DNA from: Lactarius indigo
Lineage: Eukaryota > Basidiomycota > Agaricomycetes > Russulales > Russulaceae
Direction: 5' to 3'
DNA length: 64,000 bases
Assembly (NCBI GenBank): GCA_025766275.1
Contig: JAFKAC010000006.1
Coordinates: 1 to 64,000 of the forward strand
The notes under the pieces were generated by a model that was not told where the DNA came from, did not search any database, and saw only the letters and a list, made by a program, of their open reading frames with translations. Of the stretch, positions 49,591-59,453 are shown in pieces; position 1 is the first letter of the stretch; each line of letters opens with the position of its first letter. The position numbers and the translations under genes are program-made.

Positions 49591-51238
49591 ATGGGTCTCC
49601 TGACGGATGTCTTTTCCCCTCGCAATAAGTCTCCGCCGCAGGACATACCCAAGATCCATATCGAGGAGGCAACCGCATCAACCACGAACAGCACCCCATC
49701 GACGAATCCTCCGGGTGACTCACCGCCAGCATCGCATACACCCCCCGTTTCTCGAGCTGACGAACCAGAGGCTTCTCCAGTTGCTGAGCAGTCGGATAAA
49801 ACTGCAAATTCAGATGCCCCACCCAGCGCTAATCGCCGATGGTCCCTCCAGCGCCCACTCGGACTCCTTCGTAGAGCCAAGTCATCTCCTTCTAACAGCG
49901 AAGCGCATAACGCCCGCGCTCGCGCAGCCTTAAAGGCAGCCGAAGTCAATGCAAGGCGTCCCTCCCACACTGATCGCAGGGCGAAGGAGTCCGCCTTGGT
50001 TCTTCGCTCCTTCATCGTCGGGCAGAACTCTGGGGATGGCTCTGCCGCGCCCCAGGTGCGCGTGTCGCGTGCACAACTGGACAGCGTCAAGGCACAGCTA
50101 CTCAAGCCGAAGACGGCGAATAAGGTCATTGCCCAGCTGAGAGCGCTGCCTGCGCTCCCCGACTCGGCTTCTCAGACGAGCGCCCCCATCCGCGCAGTGT
50201 GCCTCCCATACACCGATGAGGAGGCCGATGAGAAGCACTTCAGCCAACTTCGCGAGGTTGAGCACACGAAGGAGCGCACGATGGATCCCGCGTTTCGCTT
50301 GCCGACCGTCGCACTTGCGACGGTCGACTCGATCACGGAAGCGCTCAAAGGTCTGCATATTATCAGTCTTTTCACGGCGCCAGATTTGGGACTTGGCCAG
50401 TCAGGAGATGGACCGGGGCTCTTAGCTGGTGCTGTGCCCACTGCGGAGACGGTCATCAACGGAATCGTACAGATCACACCCCAGCTTATGGCGTTGGGAT
50501 ACGCAACAGGAAGAAACATTATTCCTGACCATGCAGGCGTATACCCTCCTGTAGACAGGATATCTGTCTTGACGTGTATAACTTCTTTCCTTCGTCACCG
50601 TTTTGTGAAAGTAATTGACATCTGCTACCAGATTGGTGGGGTCTGGAACTCCTCCTACCTCCGCCAACTTTGGTGTACTTGGGTGTAAGTTCACATACTG
50701 TTTCTTACCATTATCACTTTAATGATAATTTCGAGCAGCGTGTCCAGTCCATCTCCAGCACAGTCATAAATTTCCTCACCGCCATGAGCGTCATGTACGA
50801 AGGCGTCCGTGAAATTCTACCCTTCGTGCGGTATTTCTCGCAGTACATCGACTTTGAGTGGAACTCGATCAAGGCTCAGGATCACGGCAAAGGTGTGATA
50901 TGCGCAGCCACCTGGTAAGCTATGCGACCTCGCTCTACAATGCATAACGGAGGGATGGGTCCTCATGTGCATCTGTCCTCAGGATCATGCCTGCTGCAAT
51001 GATTGCGCGTCCCTGGGACTTCCCCGACCCTCCTAAGAGTGTGGAACCTCCCACCCAATCTGCGCCGTCGGGTGCCTCGGCATCCGAAACGGCCCCCGCA
51101 TCCACGCCAACGGCATCCGGTGAGAAGGCGGTGCCGACTTCGCCCTCGTCCCCACCCGAGGTGGCGCCAGGATCCCCGGCGCCCGCGGCTCAACATTCAG
51201 TATCCGGAATCGTCATTTTGGCGCCCGACTCGGCTTGA
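49591..51238 (+). CDS. Conserved-looking protein of unknown function
   Basis: The first exon (49591 to about 50575) begins MGLLTDVFSPRNKSPPQD. It has a Ser/Pro-rich part, then a folded-looking part (DSITEALKGLHIISLF, ETVINGIVQITPQLMALGY, VYPPVDRISVLT). Later exons continue WWGLELLLPPPTLVYLG, then SISSTVINFLTAMSVMYEGV and REILPFVRYFSQYIDFEWN. The last part reads GVICAATW, then IMPAAMIARPWDFP, followed by an Ala/Pro/Ser-rich tail. The later introns (50688-50740 and one from about 50918) fit. At the intron from about 50572 to 50630 the next exon is one base out of phase with the WWGLELL reading, so the junction is unsure or one base is wrong. The dense aromatic/hydrophobic block suggests a real domain; I recall similar basidiomycete hypotheticals but no function. 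Confidence 0.7.
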
Positions 51239-52131
51239 TTGTCACACGATTCATGGAGACCACTTCTGCACACGCAGTATACCCGCCCTGTGATATTGGC
51301 ACATCGCTAGTTCGCCATACCCCTCACGAACATATCCCCAAGGTTCTCTAGCTTCACGAACGACGCTGTCACGAACTCTCTAGTAGTCATGTTTAAACCC
51401 AAGTTTATAGCTAGGTACAATGTTTTGTTCTCGGCCTTCCCTTTTCGTTCCTGTACTCTCTTTCTTGGTACTACCGTACAGTACTGGTAATTCAATCGCG
51501 GTCGCAAAGGAGTCGTCAATTCCCACCTTCTGCGATGTCACGTCCTCCCTTGCGTCCTCCGGAACTTGCCAAGAACTTGCGTTATTTTTAGATTATGCAT
51601 TCACAAAATCCTCGAGGTGTCAACGTACTGGACCTCTGGCATGGCTGAGCAGCGCCGCATATCTCGCCTTAGAGCACAATAGCCATAGGGACATAATGCC
51701 AATTCCGTCGTCAATCATGACCTACACTGGTGACCATCCGCACATGCGTGTGACCCCTCATATTTACAAGCCGCCTATCAAAGACCGCACCGTCCAATTA
51801 GGAGCCCAACATGGCAATCACATGTCTACTCAGGTACACGCGCAAGCACGGCCCAATTACGGTACCGCTTCGGTTTTACGCATTTTTCGCAGAACATATC
51901 ACACGTGTATGGGGACAGGAGTGAGGGTATTGAAGGTATGTGATTACAAGACTTGATGTAGGTGCAGCTCATGAATAATGGGACAAGTAGTAATACGAAA
52001 GGCGAAGGCGCCAAGTAAGGCGCGCCCATAAAAATCACGCGAGCGAAGCCAACGACAGAGCGCGAGACTCATCACGGTGTCTCTGGGTGTGCCATACACA
52101 AGTCGGGTAGTTCCGTGACTTTTATGATAAA
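51239..52131. other. Convergent spacer
   Basis: A plus-strand open frame at 51420-51956 exists but has no recognisable domain and runs through repeat-like text. I do not support it as a gene. Confidence 0.4.
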
Positions 52132-52547
52132 TTAAAGCCTCTTGGGGAGGCCCTCGGGCTCTGCGTTGCGAGTCGATGAGAAACGACGCCCTCCAAGTGA
52201 CAAAGGCACTCACCAATATAATCAACTTCAGTAACATTCTTGCTCAGAACTTGCAAATGTGCCTCAGGAATTGCAGCACAGAACCCCTAAGGACAGCATT
52301 CAGGATCGAGAGACTGGAAAGCCAGCAACGAAGGGTCAACCAAGACGGGACATACGTTTAGGAACCAGTCATAAGATTGAGTAAGGCGGCCACCAGCATC
52401 TACAACGTCGGACATATGCTTGACGACTGTTTCCTCAGTAACGGCGTCTTTGAAGACAATAGTGTAACCTGCACAAGGTGAGCCAGCGGGGCCAGGAAAC
52501 GCGGTAGGGGGAGGCATACGTTTATCCTTATACGTGGTGGGAGCCAT
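52132..52547 (-). CDS. PBI2: I9-type proteinase inhibitor (Pbi2-like), copy A
   Basis: A small protein shaped like a free-standing subtilisin propeptide; in yeast such a protein (Pbi2) inhibits vacuolar proteinase B. Exons in reading order are 52520-52547, 52356-52468, 52214-52286 and 52132-52160, giving 80 residues with matching phases. It reads YTIVFKDAVTEETVVKHMSD, then DAGGRLTQSYDWFLNGFCAA, IPEAHLQVLSKN and EVDYIEPEGLPKRL. No signal peptide is seen, as expected for a cytosolic or vacuolar inhibitor. A very similar gene lies about 480 bp upstream in the same direction. Confidence 0.85.
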
Positions 52548-52596
52548 GAGTAATGTAATGAGAATGAGCGAACGAAGAGGGCTGAAGTGGGTGGCA

Positions 52597-52629
52597 GTGG
52601 TGGTGGTGGTGGTGGTGGTGGTGGTGGTA
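52597..52629. repeat. (GGT)n microsatellite in the upstream region of inhibitor A
   Basis: About eleven GGT units, 50-82 bp upstream of the inhibitor A start codon (CCA/ACC sense on that gene's strand), so probably in its leader or promoter. Confidence 0.85.
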
Positions 52630-53025
52630 GTTAGAAAAGAAAGACGAAGAAGGCGTGTTTAAAAAGAAAAAAAAAAGACGGGTAAAGTGGGCTGACCAGC
52701 ATTTGTATGTAAGTTGTTTAGCCAATTTGGTGCTAAGTATATGCGCGCGCTCGTCTCGTGTCCGAACCGGATAGCCTCAAGGGAAACCCGCGGTGCTGGC
52801 AGGTGCGTGACAAGTACATAATTCGATGGACACACAGTTACGAAACCCGAGTTACAATTTGCGTTTGCGTGCAGCAACCCCTTCTGGATACGCCGGCGCC
52901 CCATTACCCCGCAAAATATAAGCAAACAATTTGTCAATGACTCTCGACTTTACAACAAATGAGGGTGGTATTCCTTTCCAGTATACTAGTAGAGCATGGC
53001 TCACAAGTACTGTACGGTGATCTCA

Positions 53026-53438
53026 TCAGGTTTGTGTGGTGACCGTCGAGTCCGGTTCTACATCGTCCAAGTTCAATGTCATCGTATTCGATCTAATAAG
53101 CTGAATGACCCTCACCGATGTAATCTATTTCATTGTCATCTGCAGTGAGGTTGCTTTGCAATGTCAGAAGATAAGTGTTTGGAATCTCGGCAGAGAAGCC
53201 CTAGTCGCGCAAGATAAGAGACGCCAACGTGATTTCATGCGAACACTGCACGTACCTTCAGGATGGACGAGCTAAACTTTTTGTCGACTACTCCCCCATT
53301 TGCGTCGACCTGGTCGGCTTGCTCATCGATCACTTCTTGAGTGGCAGATTTCTTAAAGACGACAATATACTCTGAGGATAATGTGAGCTTTCCCGGGTAA
53401 ATTCGTGATATGATGTAACGGATCGTACTTCCAGACAT
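53026..53438 (-). CDS. PBI2: I9-type proteinase inhibitor (Pbi2-like), copy B
   Basis: Paralogue of copy A with the same four-exon plan and the same predicted length (80 residues). Exons are 53429-53438 (10 nt, only the start codon plus seven bases), 53256-53371, 53116-53200 and 53026-53057. The protein reads MSGKYIVVFKKSATQEVIDE, then DANGGVVDKKFSSSILKGFS, IPNTYLLTLQSN and EIDYIEPDSTVTTQT. It matches the classical Pbi2 pattern better than copy A. The introns fall at equivalent places in the two genes, so they arose by tandem duplication. Confidence 0.88.
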
Positions 53439-53685
53439 GGGTTAACAGTCTTGTTGAAGGTGATGGTAAGTGGGAATTGAGAGAGAACCTCCCTTTTATA
53501 CAAGTTAGGACGTGACTATTAGGGTCAGGCTATGTCATCGTTTCGCAGCTGATCGCAATAGGCGGCATCGGCGGCAGAGCTTGTGGTCGGCATTTGCCGG
53601 TATGACTATGTTGTTGATGTCAGCATGCACCATCGATGGACTAGTGGCATTTGGGAATTACGAGTGCTGTGCAGTTATCCCAACA

Positions 53686-55548
53686 ATGCCAGCGACCCGC
53701 TCTGCTACCCGCGCGCAGGCTGCTGCTTCTGCTGCACGGACCCTTCCAGTCGCCGATGTGAAGCGTCCACCTAAACGCGAAGACTCGGTTGTGACCAAGC
53801 GCCCTAAAAAAGCAACCAAAGTCGATGCGGCCGAAGGGGTACCACGCCCGCTTATCTCTCCTTCTGGAAAAGAACTTGCGCCGCTGCCTGCAGAATTGAC
53901 GTTCTCCTTGGAAGATGCTAAGAACCATCTCATTCAAGCAGATTGTCGATTCGGAGACGTGTTCTCCCGCCTTCCCTGCAAACCGTTCGAGAGAGTGGAA
54001 GGCATTCACCCTTTTCGGTTAGTCATTCGTCATTTAACGATAGTCCGCTTGTCTTTGACCACCAAGACTAGAACCTTATGTTCTTCCATACTGTGAGCCG
54101 AGTGATGCATTGCTCTTGCTCTGCCTTTGTGTTCAAAACCTTAAATGATTGCTCGAAGCGGCCAGCAGATTTCTTGGTTGGCCGCACGTGCCATCGAGCA
54201 TAAGTTCTTGAGGCTGTATTTTCCTGAGCTCCCAGAAAAGCCGGATGAACAATAGTCAGTGCACTTTTTCCCCGCCCTCCCGCTATTTGAGTTTTCGACA
54301 ATTGGACGTTCCGACGATGTCTTTTTTAGCTGGTCCAAAGCTCGTAGGGAAGTGTTCCCAACAGCCTACCAAGTCGCGACCACGGATCTCGCCACATTAA
54401 GAACAGCAGGTTTGAGCGGGCGCAAAGCGGAATATGGTGCATGTTTATGGTCAAGCACAGTCTGGGCGTTCCTGTTCATCGTAGTCATTTATTTACAGTT
54501 CGGGACCTGGCGACTAGATTTGCTGACGGTCGGCTCTCCAACCAAAAGCTCCTCGATGCGAATGATGAAGAATTGTTTGAGCTTTTGACTGCCGTCTATG
54601 GAATTGGCAAAGTAAGCTAACTTTCGCTTCCACTTTCCACCTAGTCTAAATCATCTCACCCTTTAGTGGACCGGTGGGCTTTATTTCTATTTGGTTTCGG
54701 CGGCATTGCTTGAACCATTGCAGTTGAGATGTTCGCGATCTTTTCTCTACGGCGCCCCGATATACTGCCCGTTGGTAGGTATTTTGGTGGACACTTCAGA
54801 ACAATTCTAGCTAAATTCCCGCAGGTGATCTTGGCGTGCAACGTGGTCTCCTTCGCTGGGTATTATCTCTACACCAGCCAGAGTACCGCATCAATGTGTC
54901 ACCGAAGAAGCTCCCAGGATCTTCGGAGGACCCGCAAAAGGCCGAGGGCAGCGCTAAACTCAAGTCAACGCCCGCAAAGTCTAGAAAACTGGCTAAAAAA
55001 ACCCCAACCTCCGCTGAATTAGACTCGGACGAGGAAGGCAAGCCTGAGGCCGACGAGCTTCCCACTCTGAATGGTCGTCTGAGGCGGGTGCCGATTCCGA
55101 CTCCCGAGGATGTGTCGTCTTCCCTCCCTGCCGTTGCTGCCGCCAGCACTACTACTGCCACGCCTGGCGCGCTTGGCCTACCCTCGATGCCCCTGCCTCT
55201 CACACCCTCGGTCAATCAGGCTCTTTCGCGCGCACCAGATGCGTCGCCACCTCCGCCTCTCCCCGCAGGTCTGACCATCAACACCCTCAAAGACCGGTCG
55301 AATGGGAAGAACAAGGTCAAGTACGTGACACTGGTTTGGAACTAGAGTCTGATCGACGCTGATGCTGATATTTGGCGCAGAGGCCCAATCCTGACGCCGA
55401 CACAGATGGAGGAGCTGACCGAGTCGTGGAAGCCGTACAGAAGCATTGGTAAGCTGAGTGAAAATCCGCTATCACAAGGTCGGGCATTGACGACTTTACA
55501 GGTGTGTACTATATGTGGGCACTAGCGGAAGAGAAGGCGAAACCTTGA
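53686..55548 (+). CDS. MAG1: 3-methyladenine DNA glycosylase (Mag1/AlkA type, HhH-GPD)
   Basis: The enzyme removes alkylated purines at the start of base excision repair. Ten exons fit: 53686-54017, 54072-54092, 54159-54254, 54330-54436, 54499-54611, 54667-54673, 54724-54774, 54825-55320, 55381-55448 and 55502-55548, for 445 residues. Motifs are SILGQQISWLAARAIEHKF, then AGLSGRKAEYVRDLATRFAD and the hairpin GIGKWTVEMF. The Gly/Pro..Asp loop LPVGDLGVQRGLLRW holds the catalytic Asp. The N-terminus is basic, with PPKREDSVVTKRPKKATK looking like a nuclear signal. After the catalytic Asp there is an unusual Ser/Pro/Thr-rich insert of about 150 residues before the closing helix (MEELTESWKPYRSIGVYYMW). 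Exon 6 is only 7 nt and encodes the W-T of the hairpin. No frameshift is needed. Confidence 0.9.
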
Positions 55549-56330
55549 CTGCTAGTTGGATGCGTCTCCGAGTCCTCTTCTACCTTTCACTCTGCGGTGC
55601 GCAGTTCCCTCGATTTGAGTCTTGCTTGTCTTTCATCTAGCAATTATTACCCGTTTCCCTTTCTCGGTACAGTTGACAACGCTCTTACATAGAATAGATA
55701 ATCTACTGACACTTATCTCGCGCAAATACCTCTTTTTGAGCTGTCCTGGAACGCATTGCTCAGAGTATGTGCAAAATACCGATCCTTTTACTCGATAGTC
55801 TAAGGGCACGCGCTACTATGCCAATCGCCTCGATAGCCATAGGCGGACCTTGACTTCACCTGAACTTCCCTTGTTCATGGGTTGAGTGGTTTCTGGGAAA
55901 CACTCGATACCTACTGTAGAAAGCGCTGCAAGTGTACAGAGATCCATGGCCCAAGGGGGAGACACGGACAGAGTAGAGATAGGTTTGAAGACGATAAAAC
56001 TGGATATGACTAGTATTGCTCACCACTGTACGTCCCCCTTACTAAATTGGTTGGCTCTCACTCAGGCCAAGTCAGACGATCAAAAAGCAAATATAATATC
56101 AAAAATTCTGATACATAGAGTGGTCGCGGTACATTGACTGGGCCATTTTTTGGTGCAACGCAATGCTTATGGTCGGCTGGAGGTAATGCGATCGTCCGCG
56201 AACATACAAAAGTGCGCGTGCAACATATCGGGGTAATGACTGTACTACTACGGCAACCTTATGTACAACGAGGAACGCAGTCACTCGAGATGGGGGACAG
56301 GCACTTTTTCGCCGCACCAGTGTGAAATCC
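55549..56330. other. Convergent spacer
   Basis: This lies between the glycosylase and the GPI transferase 3' ends. A short plus-strand open frame at 55886-56137 has no recognisable content. Confidence 0.4.
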
Positions 56331-59300
56331 TCACGATTTCCGTTGCTCCTGAGCACTCGGCCTCGGGTCAGGAAGCGCGAACATGCGCGCAACGCGGCCG
56401 ACGACGCGCGTCACGCCGATCCAGAGCCCGAACAACACCGCGGCGTCCACGAGAAGTAGTAGCACGGCGCCGAGCATATACCGCGGCGCAAACACCTTCC
56501 ACACCATCAAGTGCCGGCGGAGCCACGCGGCGCTGAGCGCGCTCCCGAGCAGCAGCGCGCCAAAGTACAGCGAGGTGCCGAGCGCAGCGCGTACGGCCGC
56601 GAGCATCGCTTGTGGTGCCTGGCTCGTCATCACGGCCTGCCCCTGCCCATTCTGTGGCTCGCCGCCATCGGGTACGGGCGCGGAGGCGAGTGGTGCGACG
56701 TTCCAGATGCCGATGAGGGGCGCGGCGAGCGCGAGGAGCGCGGTGGGGCCGAAAGTGTTGATGATGACAAGGAGTGGGGAGAGCGGGTACGACACGGTGG
56801 ACGTGAGCACGAACGCGCTCTTCCACTGTACGCTTGCGAGCGTCGCCTGGTGCCCACTCGCGAAGAACGCGAGCTGCGCCAACAGCGCAAGTGGCACGAT
56901 CTCGTCGAACGATACTGGCGCCACCAGCGCTGCGGGGGACCCGCCGCCACCTTGACCTTGACCCTGGCCCTGCTGATGCTGGAGTTGCGCGAGCGCGGCG
57001 CTTGGGTTGGTAGCGAAGCTCGCGTGGATGGCACGTGCGTCGCGGGTGGCATCGACAAGTTCGAGGTGCGCAAAGAGCGCGGCAGTCGCAAGGGCGAGGG
57101 TGACCTGTGCGGTGGGCTGCGCGGCGAGCCATACGGGCGCCAAGGCGAGGGCCCAGAACACGGCAAAGGGCGCGCCGAACGCGTTTGCGAAGCCGAGGAC
57201 GCGGACCTCGGTCTTGTTTTGCGCGCCGGGGGCGCGCTCGGACGAGATGTGTAGGGTAACGGGGAGGAGCATCCAGAGCGCAGTGCCGCCAAGTGCAGCG
57301 ATGACGCTGGTCCATGCGAGGGCTGTACGCGCGCCGCGGAGATCTGGGTAGTCGCCAGAGGCGTCGAGCCACTCGAGGAACCAGTATGCGGAGCCCGCGA
57401 TAAGCGCTGGGGGAACGACGTACGGAAGGAGGACAGCAATGCCATTGTCGGACTTGGAGGTGGCAAGCACGCGTCGGATAGCGTAGGGGACAAGCATCGC
57501 TGCGGGGAAGAGGAGCACGCGGGCGAGGAGGGGAGGCTCAGCGGCACCGGCGCCGGAGAAGAACGTGACGCTGCACCAAGGGTGCTGCTCCTCGCGGCAA
57601 ACGGTGCTGGTGGCCATGAGCCTGACGCAGACCGCGAAGAGCGTCGAGAAGGCGAGGATGCGGGTGCGAAGACGCGCCGTGGGTGCTGAGAGCGCAGCGA
57701 GAAGTGGCGGGAGGAGCGTGAAGGGTAAGAAGAACGTAACGGCACGGTCTTCCCAGAAGGTGTATGAGTTCGAGAAGAATGCGAATGAGTGGAGCAGGAG
57801 GACCGGCGCGGACCAAGAGATACGAAGCCTCGGCGGCGCCGAGAAGAGAACCCACACGCCGGACGTTACAGCCGCGCCAAAGAGGACGAGCTGAAATGAG
57901 GAGACGCCGTGAAATTGTTGGAGGCTTTGCAATGGAATGTATGCGGCCGCCCCAAGCGCCGCGCCCACAATCGTAGATATCAATGTTGCGCGTCCAAGAG
58001 GTGACACGGAATTGTCCCATTCGCCCAGAGAGCGGCTGCGTTCGTAAACACCCCAGCCGACCACAAGGCTCAGCGCGATCACGCTCAGCCCTCCTATCAT
58101 CAGGGCAGGATTGAATTGAGCCCAGAGCGAACGGCAAGTTTCGAGTGCCAACCGCGTAAATTGCACCGCTGCTTCCGGCTTCTCTTTTGACTTACTGGCG
58201 TCGAAACGGGTCCAAGAAGCCGCGAGCGCATCCCAAACGCTGTCGAGCTCGCCACCAGAAGCGCTGTTCCGATACGCGTCTAGGTACGTGCGCACCTGAC
58301 GCGCGTTGATCTCAAGTGCCTTGACGTAATCGCCGCCCGAGCGATCTCGCCAGAACAATTCAGGGATGACGGTCCCTAGGTTGTTGAATGGGATGGGCAG
58401 GCCAAGAAGGAGTGAAAGGGTCGGGACGAGGTCAATCTGCTGCACCGAACGATGCGAAGCAGGCTCGCCGGGAAATGTTTTATGTGGGAGATGAGATGTC
58501 GGTGGGTTTTTAGCGGATAAGGCGGCACCCTTGGAATAGATCCAGAGACCAGCAGAGACTTCGAGGTCACCGTCGCCGCCGTGGTCGCCCTTGTGGTCCA
58601 TTCCATGGTCACCAAGGACGACAAGGAGGGTGTCTTTATCAAGGGCATCGACGACGTTTTGAAGGACGTCGTTCATCTGCTTCTGTTTTGCGAGCATCGT
58701 GGGGTGGTCAGGACCGACGCGGTGCCCAACATGGTCGACGCCGAGGAAATGGCCGATAAGGAAATCCCATTTCGAGGAGTTCGTCAGAAGAGGGAAGAGG
58801 TTGGCGATGACGCCGTTGTCGACTGTGTGCAAATCCTCGACGTTGAAGGAATCAAAGTCATGGGTCATTTCCGGGTGGAAAGAGGTTGGAAAGACAGAGA
58901 GCCAGGTGTCATCTCCCATGAACGCGATCTACACAAAAAGTTCGACTTTGACGAGAGTCCTGCAGTGCGAGCGCTAAGGACGTACTGTTTTGTTAGCCCG
59001 TTGTAGCTGCTGAATGATCGAGTCTTCTGCAATGGAGGCGCCACCAAAGTTGTGGCCGATATCCACGAATGTCGGGAGAGAGCCAGTGACGAGGCCCTTA
59101 ATCCGTTGCAGCGTTGCCGTTGGTGGATCTGCATAGGCGTTGAACAGAAATGAGTTGCGTGGATGCTTAGCTGTTAGCTCTCGCGGAAGAGTCAGGGCAT
59201 TGTGGTGGTAGGGGGAATGAGGCTCGGGAGGATGAGGCGAGAGAAAGTCGAAGCGAAGAGAGTCGATGATGAGGAAGACGGCGCGCGTGTGGGTCGGAGG

Positions 59301-59453
59301 GAGGGTGCAAGGCAACGCGGCAGAGGTAGACGAGCATTCGGAGAGGGTAGAGAGGGACAACCTGCTAAGTAAGAACCCGCGAGTGAATAGATAAATGCCG
59401 ACGACATGAAGAAGAGAAAGATAAAGCACAATCCACGACAACCGAGTCGCCAT
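56331..59453 (-). CDS. GPI13: GPI ethanolamine phosphate transferase 3 (PIG-O/Gpi13)
   Basis: This ER membrane enzyme adds ethanolamine phosphate to the third mannose of GPI anchors, the bridge to the protein. Two exons, 58986-59453 and 56331-58928, give about 1021 residues, the usual size. The first exon has a signal anchor (WIVLYLSLLHVVGIYLF) and the start of the phosphatase-like fold: FLIIDSLRFDFLSP (metal Asp) and TATLQRIKGLVTGSLPTFVD (nucleophile Thr region). The second has FMGDDTWLSVFP, then GHFLGVDHVGHRVGPDHP and VVLGDHGMDHKGDHGGDGD. A long C-terminal domain of a dozen or more membrane helices follows. A Gln/Gly-rich loop is seen near 56960-57010. The start at 59453 places the anchor near the N-terminus; an in-frame ATG at 59558 would add 35 residues. 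GC content is clearly higher than in the neighbours, so the antisense open frames here are shadows. Confidence 0.93.

Noticed and set aside
51420..51956. 178-codon plus-strand open frame.
   Set aside because: No domain, no coding bias that I can see and no clear start context.
56383..57894. Long open frames on both strands under the GPI transferase gene.
   Set aside because: They are shadows caused by the high GC of the real gene, with Arg/Ala-rich nonsense composition.
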